Positions 8,502-16,142 of a stretch of 50,955 nucleotides of DNA are shown here, one piece after another (position 1 is the first letter of the stretch; each line of letters begins with the position of its first letter). This stretch comes from GCA-2862585 sp965661345 (GTDB lineage Bacteria; Bacteroidota; Bacteroidia; Flavobacteriales; UBA7312). The position numbers were made by a program, and so were the translations under genes. Where the stretch lies: NCBI GenBank assembly GCA_965661345.1, contig CBFIDK010000012.1, positions 1 to 50,955 of the forward strand. The letters run 5' to 3'. The notes below the pieces were generated by a model, which saw only the letters and a list, made by a program, of their open reading frames with translations, made no database searches and was not told the origin of the DNA.

Positions 8502-9172
8502 AAATCTAATTCCTCACCAACTTCTAGTTTAAACTTTTTTCGAATTATTCCAACAACTAAGTAGAGAATAGGGGTGTCAATTAATGCCATCAGAACTTTA
8601 AACAAAAAGCCATTTAAAAGTAAAATCCAGAACTTATCCCATGCGATGCTTCCACTTAAACATAGCAGTACTAATATGGTGCCAGTATCAATTAATTGAG
8701 AGGTGAATGTAGAGGCATTATTTCTTAACCACAGGTATTTTCCATTAGTTAGTTTTTTCCAAAAATGAAAGACGCGTATATCTATAAATTGAGCTAAAAG
8801 ATATGCTAGCATTGATGCACCTACCGCTTTTCCAGTGAGTCCGAAAACGCTGTTGAAAACATCATTGTTTACTGGAGACCATTCTGTGGCTTGAGTCTCT
8901 TTGGCAACCAATATTACTGCTAGCACAAAAAGGCTTGAAATTAAGCCCGCTAATACAACTTTATTGGCTTTTTTTCTGCCATAGACTTCCGAAATTATGT
9001 CGGTAACAAGAAAAGTAATAGGATAAGGTAAAATCCCTACAGAAAGTTCAAATGTATATAAGCCAAAAGGTGACCAACTGAAAAACTTTTGAAAAATCAG
9101 GTTACAGCTCACTAAGGTGGCTATGAATACGCCACTCAGGATAAGGAAAAGTGTTTGTGCTTGGTCTCTCAC
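8498..9172 (-). CDS. Queuosine precursor transporter, YhhQ/VUT family
   Basis: 224 residues with six hydrophobic segments, spread from about residue 8 to 212. It matches the YhhQ (DUF165/VUT) family, whose E. coli member imports the queuosine precursors preQ0 and preQ1. The segment FELSVGILPYPITFLVTDII followed by SEVYGRKKA is the hallmark of the family. It lies 10 bases after sppA and is probably co-transcribed with it. Together with queD at 24578 this suggests the cell both makes and salvages queuosine precursors. Transport specificity is inferred from the family. Confidence 0.87.
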   Translation of the reverse strand: MRDQAQTLFLILSGVFIATLVSCNLIFQKFFSWSPFGLYTFELSVGILPYPITFLVTDIISEVYGRKKANKVVLAGLISSLFVLAVILVAKETQATEWSPVNNDVFNSVFGLTGKAVGASMLAYLLAQFIDIRVFHFWKKLTNGKYLWLRNNASTFTSQLIDTGTILVLLCLSGSIAWDKFWILLLNGFLFKVLMALIDTPILYLVVGIIRKKFKLEVGEELDF

Positions 9173-9182
9173 TCAAGCAAAT

Positions 9183-10946
9183 CTAATAAATTTCAAATTG
9201 CATAGGCATGCGCATCTGAATATTTTCCCTACTTTTTAAATTATCGAGTTGTTGGTAATATTTATAAGATTCACCTAATTCTTTCTTAACCAAGCTTGTT
9301 GTTACCTGAGCGCCCAAATCTTCAAAAATTTCTTCAATAGGGTTTTTTAGTTTTGGAAAGTTTGAAATTCTATAATTTTCAAGATTAGCCATGTCAGCAG
9401 CTATTTCGATTGCATCTTCAAGGCCGCCAAGAACGTCAACAAGTCCTAATTCTTTGGCATCTTCTCCTGTCCAAACTCTTCCTTGACCTATTGCATCAAC
9501 TTCTGCTTTAGTCATATTTCTCCCTTCAGACACATTAGTAATAAAGGTATCGTATATTCTTTCAACCTGATTTTGGATAATATCCCTTTCACTAGTTGTT
9601 AAAGCTCTAGTTGGTGAGCCTAAGTCGGCATATTGATTTGTTTTTACTCTATCTGTTGTAATTCCAAGTTTATTCTCCATCATTTTCTCAAGGTTTAACA
9701 ACATTCCAAATACACCAATAGAGCCAGTAATTGTAGTTGGATTTGCAACTATAGTATCGGCTTTGCAAGAAATATAATAACCGCCTGAAGCAGCAACATC
9801 ACCCATTGACACTACTACAGGTTTACTCTTTTTTGCTAATTCCATTTCTCGTAAAATAGTTTCAGATGCTAAAGCACTTCCTCCAGGTGAATTTACTCTA
9901 AGAACAATGGCTTTTATCTTGTCGTTTTCACGTGCATTTTTGATGGCTTCTGAAGTTGTAACGGAACCAATAGTCAGATTTTCTCCTTCGCCAGAACGAA
10001 TTTCTCCTTGAGCATATATAACTGCAATTCTATCTTTAGAATATTTCTTATTTGCTGTTTTGACGCTAACTTGTGAATACTTTTTGAGCGATATTTTATT
10101 GATTTTATCGTCTTCTCCAATCATCATTTTCTTTCTCAATGTGTCGTTTACTTGGTCTTCAAATAAGAGAGCATCTGCCAAACCATTTAAAACAGCATCT
10201 TTAGGAGATTGAACAGACAGATTTTCAGCGATAGCGTTTAATTCATCACTAGAAATGTTTTGAGCGTTAGAAATATCGGCTTTCATATTATCCCAAATAG
10301 AAAATAAAAAACGGTTGATTTGTTCTCTATTTTCATCACTCATTTTTTCCAAAATGAATGGCTCAATAGCGCTTTTGAATTTCCCGTGTCTAATGATCTG
10401 TGGTTCAACTTCTAATTTTTCTAAACTTCCCTTAAAGAACATTCCTTCATAGGAAAGCCCTTTTAGTTCCATTATTCCTTCAGGGTGAAGATATATTTCG
10501 TCTGCTACAGATGATAAGTAATATGCCCTTTGTGAATACACTTCACTGTAAGCAATCACAAACTTGTCAGTTGAGTCTCTGAACTCTTCTAGTTTATTCC
10601 TTATTTCACTAGTAGTCGCTGGACTTGTAGCTGGCATTTCTACATTCAGATATATTCCGCTAATTCGGTCGTCGTATTTAGCTTTTTCAATTGTTTTGAG
10701 AATTTCGTTTAATCCAAATGTATTTTCATCGTTCAAAATTGATTTAAAATCAAAATCAAATTCAGATCCTCTATCAACAATTGTCTCGTTGAGAGTGATT
10801 TCTAAAATACTATTATCCTTTACCTCAACTTCTTTATCAGAGCTTGAAGACGAAACACCAATCGCTACAAGAACTAAGATGATAATAAAAAAGGTGATTA
10901 TGGTGACAAATACTGATTTTAAAATACTTTTAAGGAAATTTAGCAT
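9183..10946 (-). CDS. sppA: Signal peptide peptidase SppA, 67K type
   Basis: Membrane-anchored serine protease that degrades cleaved signal peptides. I use the ATG at 10946 (MLNFLKSILKSVF), 587 residues; the longer reading from a TTG at 10979 would start inside the promoter box. One N-terminal membrane helix lies at about residues 9-32. Two tandem SppA domains follow. The catalytic lysine is in KFKSAIEPF (Lys191 in this numbering, matching E. coli Lys209) and the nucleophile is in NSPGGSALASE (Ser357, matching Ser409). Length is normal for the double-domain type. The YhhQ transporter gene follows after 10 bases. Confidence 0.95.
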   Translation of the reverse strand: MLNFLKSILKSVFVTIITFFIIILVLVAIGVSSSSSDKEVEVKDNSILEITLNETIVDRGSEFDFDFKSILNDENTFGLNEILKTIEKAKYDDRISGIYLNVEMPATSPATTSEIRNKLEEFRDSTDKFVIAYSEVYSQRAYYLSSVADEIYLHPEGIMELKGLSYEGMFFKGSLEKLEVEPQIIRHGKFKSAIEPFILEKMSDENREQINRFLFSIWDNMKADISNAQNISSDELNAIAENLSVQSPKDAVLNGLADALLFEDQVNDTLRKKMMIGEDDKINKISLKKYSQVSVKTANKKYSKDRIAVIYAQGEIRSGEGENLTIGSVTTSEAIKNARENDKIKAIVLRVNSPGGSALASETILREMELAKKSKPVVVSMGDVAASGGYYISCKADTIVANPTTITGSIGVFGMLLNLEKMMENKLGITTDRVKTNQYADLGSPTRALTTSERDIIQNQVERIYDTFITNVSEGRNMTKAEVDAIGQGRVWTGEDAKELGLVDVLGGLEDAIEIAADMANLENYRISNFPKLKNPIEEIFEDLGAQVTTSLVKKELGESYKYYQQLDNLKSRENIQMRMPMQFEIY

Positions 10947-10976
10947 AGCTGTTAGATTTAAATTGAAAATTGAATA

Positions 10977-10984
10977 CAAAGTTA
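10977..10984 (-). promoter_or_regulatory. -7 promoter element for sppA
   Basis: On the minus strand this reads TAACTTTG, an exact TAnnTTTG, 30 bases before the chosen sppA ATG. It argues against the upstream in-frame TTG start. No convincing -33 TTG is seen. Confidence 0.5.
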
Positions 10985-11039
10985 CATTTTTTTAGAATAT
11001 TTGTAGGAGTAATTTCATTACCTTAACTAAATTAGTCAA

Positions 11040-11525
11040 ATGAATCATGTTTATCTGTTATTGGGAAGTAATTTGGGTGACTCAAAGTCGTTTATTGACA
11101 AAGCATCTGATTTAATTTTCAAAAATATTGGTAAAATGATTAAGCAATCCTCCCTTTATAAATCGCCACCGTGGGGCTTTTCTCACGAAAATTCGTTTTT
11201 AAATAAAGTATTATTTATCGAAACTGATTTTAAGGCGCATGAGGTATTGGATGAATGTCAAAAAATTGAACGAAAAATGGGTAGAGTCAGAAAAAAAACT
11301 TCTGATTATCAAGCTCGAGAAATAGATGTGGATATACTTTTTTACAACAACGATATAATACAAACTGAACAATTAATTGTTCCTCATCCAAGAATTGAGG
11401 AAAGGCGTTTTACATTACTGCCACTGTGTGAAGTTGCTGAACATTTCGTTCATCCAGTTTCTCTATTGCCCTTAATTGATTTATTAACGGCATGTAATGA
11501 TAATTCTAAAGTCGTAAAGTTATGA
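11040..11525 (+). CDS. folK: 2-amino-4-hydroxy-6-hydroxymethyldihydropteridine pyrophosphokinase
   Basis: Folate-pathway enzyme that transfers pyrophosphate from ATP to 6-hydroxymethyl-dihydropterin. 161 residues. Family motifs are complete: the N-terminal LLLGSNLGD, the pterin-binding YKSPPWGF, the catalytic loop and metal site AREIDVDILFYN, and the C-terminal VPHPRIEERRFTLLPL. Its stop codon overlaps the start of the next gene, a deoxynucleoside kinase (ATGA), so the two are translationally coupled. The divergent sppA gene lies upstream. Confidence 0.97.
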   Translation: MNHVYLLLGSNLGDSKSFIDKASDLIFKNIGKMIKQSSLYKSPPWGFSHENSFLNKVLFIETDFKAHEVLDECQKIERKMGRVRKKTSDYQAREIDVDILFYNNDIIQTEQLIVPHPRIEERRFTLLPLCEVAEHFVHPVSLLPLIDLLTACNDNSKVVKL

Positions 11526-12151
11526 GTTATCAGTTCATTGCAATTGAAGGAAATATTGGAGTAGGCAAAACGACCTTCTCGAAAATGTTGTCTAAAAAGC
11601 TAGATTGTAAACTCATATTAGAAGAGTTTGCCGATAATCCTTTTTTGCCAAAATTTTATAAAAACCCAGAAAGATATGCCTTTTCACTCGAGTTGTTTTT
11701 TATGGCAGAGCGCTACAGACAACTTGGAGAGGTTAGGGATCAGGATTTATTTTCAAAAGGTTTAGTCTCTGATTACTTCTTTGTTAAGTCCAAGTTATTT
11801 GCAAAAAATAACTTAACTGATGATGAGCTGCTTTTATTTAACAGACTATCAGACATAGCATTAAATAATTTGCCAAAGCCAGATTTGATTTTGTACTTGC
11901 ACTCAGATGTAAATAGGTTACAGCAAAATATTTACAAAAGAGGTCGAGAATATGAACAGGATATCTCAGACGATTACCTCATGAATATTCAACAAAAATA
12001 TTTTGATTTTTTCAAAAAACAGCAAGATTATCCTGTCCTTATTGTAGATGTTTCTAATAAGGATTTTGTGACTGATATTTCTACCTTTAATAAATTGGTT
12101 GAACTAACGGAGCAAGCTTATGAAAAAGGCATTCATAGAATTTTCTTGTAA
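11522..12151 (+). CDS. Deoxynucleoside kinase (second paralogue, coupled to folK)
   Basis: 209 residues of the dNK family with P-loop EGNIGVGKTT (about residues 9-18), SDYFFVKS at 83-90 in the position of the DRT/ERS motif of the first kinase, and the lid KRGREYEQDI. The motif difference (SDY against DRT) and low overall similarity suggest the two paralogues have different substrate preferences. Start overlaps the folK stop by 4 bases. The gene ends directly in a rho-independent terminator. Alternative substrates cannot be resolved from sequence alone. Confidence 0.87.
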   Translation: MSYQFIAIEGNIGVGKTTFSKMLSKKLDCKLILEEFADNPFLPKFYKNPERYAFSLELFFMAERYRQLGEVRDQDLFSKGLVSDYFFVKSKLFAKNNLTDDELLLFNRLSDIALNNLPKPDLILYLHSDVNRLQQNIYKRGREYEQDISDDYLMNIQQKYFDFFKKQQDYPVLIVDVSNKDFVTDISTFNKLVELTEQAYEKGIHRIFL

Positions 12152-12152
12152 A

Positions 12153-12184
12153 AAAAAAGCCCGTATAAACGGGCCTTTTTATTT
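12153..12184. terminator. Bidirectional rho-independent terminator
   Basis: A-run, then GCCCG, loop TATAAA, CGGGC, then CTTTTTATTT. It sits 2 bases after the kinase stop and 16 bases from the end of the convergent lipoprotein gene, so it can serve both. Confidence 0.88.
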
Positions 12185-12199
12185 AATCAATATTTCTTT

Positions 12200-13879
12200 T
12201 TAATTCACTAACGACTGAAAATCGGTGTTGTCTTTTAGCTTTAAAAATTCAACATCTTTAGCAGCATCTTTTGCTAAGTTGGCGTCTAAGTTAATCGCTT
12301 GTCTCAGATTTTCAATAGCACTATCAACACTACCCGAACGTGTATTTGATATAGCGTTTAGATAATAGCCTTCAGCAGATTTGTCGCTTGTAGTTGCATT
12401 GGTTCCATTTAAAATTTTAGCAAGAGTAGCATTGAAATCATCGCCTTTTAGTTTGCTCACAGCTGATTCATAATTGCCCATTTTAATGGCTAATATCCCT
12501 TTATTTAAATTTGAAGCTCCTGATTTGTTGTACAAAGAGTTAGCGCTTTCTAAATCGCCTTCCATTGCCGCCATTATGCCTTTGTTTTCGTTTACTTCAC
12601 TGGCGTTAGAGCCTAACTTTTCAGCCTTACCTAAATTCATCTTAGCACTATTAAAATCTTTTTCGATAATGTTTATGCATAGTAAATTGTTGTGTGCTCT
12701 ATAATCATTAGGATAAGCGCTTACTGTAGCCTTATAAATGGTTTTCTTAATGGAATTATCATTCAATAAAGTAGCAGCATAAAGCATTTCTTTTTTATCT
12801 AATTTTGAAGGGTCAGAAATCGCTAGAGAAGCTATCTCTTCATCGGTTTTCTTCGGTTCGTAAACACGTAAAGTGATAGTTGCCTTTCTCAACTTTGGAA
12901 GAACATCTTCTTCAATAGCATCATATATTTCTGCCATATCTCTAATGGCTTCTTCTCTTTTTTGTGGGTCTTTTTGGCTTCTAACAATATTCAAAACTCT
13001 GCTTTTGTCTTTTAAGTCTGACGAATTTACTAGATTATTAAAGCCATTCCAGTCTTCACCCTTAGACGTGTTGATGTATAGCTCATCGTTATTAGCACCA
13101 TCAACTTTCAAATCTTTCATTAGTCGCTTTGCGTATGAGAATGTAGACTTTGCTCTGTTCCCTGAAACTTTATCATTAACATCTAAACTTCCTTCTGGTG
13201 AAGCGTAAGATGATATTTCAATATTTTTTGTTTTAAAACCTTGCTTAGCAAATTCCTTCAAACGTTTTACTTCGTCAGAGCTTTTTTGCGAATACCTTAC
13301 CGTAGAATTATTTACTGTAAAGTAAATGACAGCAGTTTCTTCAAGAATTGTTTCTTTCTCGTATGTGTGGTCAGCAAATTTTGGCTCTTCATTGTTTTTT
13401 ACACGAGTGGCAGTAGCCATTACTCCATCGGCAATTTTTAAAGAACCAAGGTATTTGCTATTGTCATTCATTGTAGCTGTTGCGGTTGCAAATAAATCAT
13501 AAGCAAACATATCGTCAGTGTAGTTTACAGAGCCTTTGTAAGTAAACTTCCCACCTGTAACATAGCCAATAGTTTTTCCGTTAGATGATACCTTTTCGCC
13601 TTGAAGTTGAACGGGTTCAAAAAACACTTTATTTTCACTTTCAGCAGATTCGGCTAGCATAGGTCTGAATTCAGCTGAAGCGTTTTTTTGAAAGTACTTT
13701 TTTGGAATATTAACGTCAAGTTCAATGTCAATTACTCCACCATGCACTTCAACTTGAGTTGGAGTAACAGTATACTCTAAGGTGTTAAATTTGGACACCA
13801 TTAAATCTAGCCCGCATGAGCTAAGAAATAATAGAGCTGTAAATACTATTGAGAACCTGAAAAGAATTGTCTTTTTCAT
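12200..13879 (-). CDS. OmpA-family lipoprotein with C-terminal tetratricopeptide repeats
   Basis: 559 residues from the ATG at 13879 (MKKTILFRFS); another in-frame ATG lies 5 codons upstream. A lipoprotein signal with lipobox LSSC gives Cys22 as the lipidated residue. Then comes a beta-rich N-terminal region, an OmpA-like peptidoglycan-binding domain in the middle (YFTVNNSTVRYS, then SSYASPEGSLDVN and SGNRAKSTFSYAKRL), and a helical C-terminal part from about residue 340 that reads as TPR (AHNNLLCINIIEKDFNSAKM, YLNAISNTRSGSVDSAIENL). Predicted outer-membrane lipoprotein that tethers to peptidoglycan. The central position of the OmpA domain, with TPRs after it, is unusual. Diverges from the OmpA gene at 14037. 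Confidence 0.82.
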   Translation of the reverse strand: MKKTILFRFSIVFTALLFLSSCGLDLMVSKFNTLEYTVTPTQVEVHGGVIDIELDVNIPKKYFQKNASAEFRPMLAESAESENKVFFEPVQLQGEKVSSNGKTIGYVTGGKFTYKGSVNYTDDMFAYDLFATATATMNDNSKYLGSLKIADGVMATATRVKNNEEPKFADHTYEKETILEETAVIYFTVNNSTVRYSQKSSDEVKRLKEFAKQGFKTKNIEISSYASPEGSLDVNDKVSGNRAKSTFSYAKRLMKDLKVDGANNDELYINTSKGEDWNGFNNLVNSSDLKDKSRVLNIVRSQKDPQKREEAIRDMAEIYDAIEEDVLPKLRKATITLRVYEPKKTDEEIASLAISDPSKLDKKEMLYAATLLNDNSIKKTIYKATVSAYPNDYRAHNNLLCINIIEKDFNSAKMNLGKAEKLGSNASEVNENKGIMAAMEGDLESANSLYNKSGASNLNKGILAIKMGNYESAVSKLKGDDFNATLAKILNGTNATTSDKSAEGYYLNAISNTRSGSVDSAIENLRQAINLDANLAKDAAKDVEFLKLKDNTDFQSLVN

Positions 13880-13915
13880 TACTATGAATTTCATTATAAA
13901 TTAATTGATACATGC

Positions 13916-13923
13916 AAATATAT
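13916..13923 (-). promoter_or_regulatory. -7 promoter element for the OmpA/TPR lipoprotein gene
   Basis: Minus strand reads TATATTTG, an exact TAnnTTTG, 37 bases before the chosen ATG at 13879 (22 before the alternative ATG at 13894). No clear -33 partner. Confidence 0.45.
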
Positions 13924-14003
13924 ATTTATTAGATTAAAATCGATTAGTCTACATGATATAATTTTAAATATGTAATTGTTAACAATATTTTATATAAATA
14001 ACT

Positions 14004-14011
14004 TACTTTTG
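14004..14011 (+). promoter_or_regulatory. -7 promoter element for the OmpA-family gene
   Basis: TACTTTTG, an exact TAnnTTTG, 25 bases before the ATG at 14037. The nearest upstream TTG (13976-13978) leaves 25 bases between the two elements, longer than usual, so the -33 half is uncertain. Confidence 0.5.
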
Positions 14012-14036
14012 CCAATCAAATTAATAATTTTAAATC

Positions 14037-15557
14037 ATGAAAAATTTAATCACAATCTTACTTCTTGTAAGTTCTTTGAGTGTATTTTCTCAATCAAGAA
14101 ACCCACAATTTAATTCCATTTCAGTTGGTGCAGATGTGCTTTCTGCCAACGTCTTTTTAGGAGATATTAAGCAGCACGATTTTTATCCAGCAAGTATTGG
14201 AAATTTTAATGAATTTCGATTTTCAGGAGCGCTTAATGCTAAGAAAATGTTCAATAGTATGTATGGCTTTCAAGCGGAATTAAGCCTTGGGAAGTTAGCT
14301 GGATTAAGAAGAGAATATGGCAGTTGCGACTATTGTTTTACGGATTACAATTCTAGATTAGATTCTGTATCAACTAAATTTTTAGCGCATTACACAAGTG
14401 TTGACGCAAGTTTACTTCTTAACTTATCAAACTTTGTTATAAATACCAATGAATACAAATCATCAAAATTTAAGGTTTTTGGTGAACTTGGTCTTGGTTT
14501 GATGTCTTTTAGATCTGTTTCAAGAAAAATTTCTAACAATGAAATTATTGCCACCAGAGGATACAACGGTGATGAATCGCTAACAGATATTAAATTACAA
14601 ACAGAAGGTTATTTTAAGGCTGGAACTCATGTATTGTATGATTTGAGTGACCGTATTGATTTAGCTGCAAAAATCAAATATTATCTAATTAACAGCGACT
14701 ACATTGACAATACTCAGTATTCTGGTAGAAATGTAGTGCTTACAAAATTTGATAAATACATGTCGTTTTCTTTAGGTTTAACCTATTCAATAGGTTCAAA
14801 AAAGAAATCCATGCATTGGCATAACCCTTTGAATGAAGTGTATCATACCCAAAAACGCATTGCTCAAAAAGTGCAAAAAATGTCAAAAGATACTGACGAG
14901 GATGGCGTAGCCGATTATTTTGACAAAGACAATGAAACTCCAGAGGGGGTTAGTGTAGACGGTTCGGGTGTGCCTTTAGACGTTGATAATGACGGGGTGT
15001 ACGATTATCAAGACGAAGACATTTTCACGTCTAGAAATGCAAAAGTAAATGCTAGTGGTGTTGAGTTGGATTCAGATGGTGATGGTGTTCCGAATAGTAG
15101 AGATTTAGAAAATTCAGCAAAAGGTGCTATTGTAAATTATCAAGGTATAGATGTGTCTAAACAGTTAAGTAACAATTCGATGCCTGCAGTTTTACCCTCA
15201 ATATTCTTTGGTACTGCAAGCACAAAAATTCGAAGCGAAGACTTTAAAAGATTAGCAATTGCTGCTAAAATAATGAATGAAAATCCAAAGGATAAATACT
15301 TCGTTGTTGGCCATGCCGACAAAAGAGGTTCTATTGATTTCAATTTAGAATTAGCCAAAGAACGAGCAGAAAACGCAATTCGATACCTTGTTGATGTTTT
15401 TGGTATTGATGCTGATAGATTTGAAGTGGTCTCAAAAGGCGAAGCAAGTCCTTTGTTATTAAAATCTAACTTCAGTGAAGACTCTGAAAACGGAGGTTAT
15501 AATTTTGAGGATTACATGAACGAAGTAAACAGAAGAGTTGACTTCATGAAGAAATAA
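14037..15557 (+). CDS. OmpA-family outer membrane protein with TSP type-3 calcium repeats
   Basis: 506 residues. Signal peptide to about residue 18 (LLLVSSLSVFSQ). An N-terminal beta-barrel-like region runs to about 265. A linker at about 284-345 carries thrombospondin type-3 repeats (DTDEDGVADYFDKD, DVDNDGVYDYQDED, DSDGDGVPNSRD), which bind Ca2+. The C-terminal OmpA domain (about 388-506) has FFGTASTKI, GHADKRGSIDFN and LAKERAENAIRYL, which bind peptidoglycan. This is the usual abundant OmpA architecture of Bacteroidota and should tie the outer membrane to the wall. It ends 2 bases from the convergent methyltransferase gene. Confidence 0.92.
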   Translation: MKNLITILLLVSSLSVFSQSRNPQFNSISVGADVLSANVFLGDIKQHDFYPASIGNFNEFRFSGALNAKKMFNSMYGFQAELSLGKLAGLRREYGSCDYCFTDYNSRLDSVSTKFLAHYTSVDASLLLNLSNFVINTNEYKSSKFKVFGELGLGLMSFRSVSRKISNNEIIATRGYNGDESLTDIKLQTEGYFKAGTHVLYDLSDRIDLAAKIKYYLINSDYIDNTQYSGRNVVLTKFDKYMSFSLGLTYSIGSKKKSMHWHNPLNEVYHTQKRIAQKVQKMSKDTDEDGVADYFDKDNETPEGVSVDGSGVPLDVDNDGVYDYQDEDIFTSRNAKVNASGVELDSDGDGVPNSRDLENSAKGAIVNYQGIDVSKQLSNNSMPAVLPSIFFGTASTKIRSEDFKRLAIAAKIMNENPKDKYFVVGHADKRGSIDFNLELAKERAENAIRYLVDVFGIDADRFEVVSKGEASPLLLKSNFSEDSENGGYNFEDYMNEVNRRVDFMKK

Positions 15558-15559
15558 GC

Positions 15560-16084
15560 TTAGAGCTTTTTAACTAAGTCCCAAAGAACAATCCCAGCAC
15601 TGACTGAAACATTGAATGAATGTTTTGTTCCGTGTTGGGGTATTTCTATTACTTCATCGCTCATAGAAATACATTCGTCACTTACTCCATTGACTTCATT
15701 GCCAAAAATTAGTGCTAATTTTTTTGACTTATCAATCACAAAATTTTGAAGATCAATAGAGTTATCCGCTTGTTCAACACTTACGATGTGGTAATTTTCC
15801 TGGGTTAAGGTTTTTATGCAATCCATAGAATTTTCGAAATATTGCCAGTCCATAGACTCGGTTGCGCCTAAAGCAGTTTTACGAATTTCATTTTTTGGTG
15901 GGGTAGGGCAAATGCCGCAAAGCATTACCTTTTCAATCAAAAACGCATCAGATGTTCTGAATATTGAACCGACGTTATGTGCGCTCCTTACATTGTCTAG
16001 AACAACTACAATAGGTAATTTTTTTGTACTTTTAAATTCTTCTAAATTTAAGCGATTTAATTCCTTATTTTTTAACTTACGCAT
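15560..16084 (-). CDS. SpoU/TrmH-family RNA 2'-O-methyltransferase
   Basis: 174 residues, a minimal SPOUT catalytic domain without an extra RNA-binding domain. Motif 1 is VLDNVRSAHNVGSIFRTSDA, motif 2 is LALIFGNEVNGVSDE, and motif 3 is IPQHGTKHSFNVSVSAGI, which together form the knotted SAM-binding site. It adds a methyl group to a ribose of tRNA or rRNA; the exact target cannot be told, although TrmH (Gm18 in tRNA) and TrmL are the closest well-known groups. Ends 2 bases from the convergent OmpA gene; diverges from mutS. Confidence 0.88.
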   Translation of the reverse strand: MRKLKNKELNRLNLEEFKSTKKLPIVVVLDNVRSAHNVGSIFRTSDAFLIEKVMLCGICPTPPKNEIRKTALGATESMDWQYFENSMDCIKTLTQENYHIVSVEQADNSIDLQNFVIDKSKKLALIFGNEVNGVSDECISMSDEVIEIPQHGTKHSFNVSVSAGIVLWDLVKKL

Positions 16085-16142
16085 CTTTTAAAAATCTGTT
16101 TGCTAAATTATATAAAATAGACCGTTGGTAGCTAAAAAAAAT

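Noticed and set aside
12873..13208. 111-codon plus-strand ORF opposite the OmpA/TPR lipoprotein gene
   Set aside because: Antisense shadow of a well-supported lipoprotein gene; no promoter or motif.
13975..13986. Perfect 12-base palindrome ATTGTTAACAAT upstream of the OmpA gene
   Set aside because: Perfect 12-base palindromes are expected about a dozen times in 50 kb, more in AT-rich DNA; nothing else marks it as an operator.
15556..15571. Small hairpin AAGCT-TAG-AGCTT with a short T-run at the OmpA stop codon
   Set aside because: Five-base stem with a three-base loop is too weak to call a terminator, although it could contribute.
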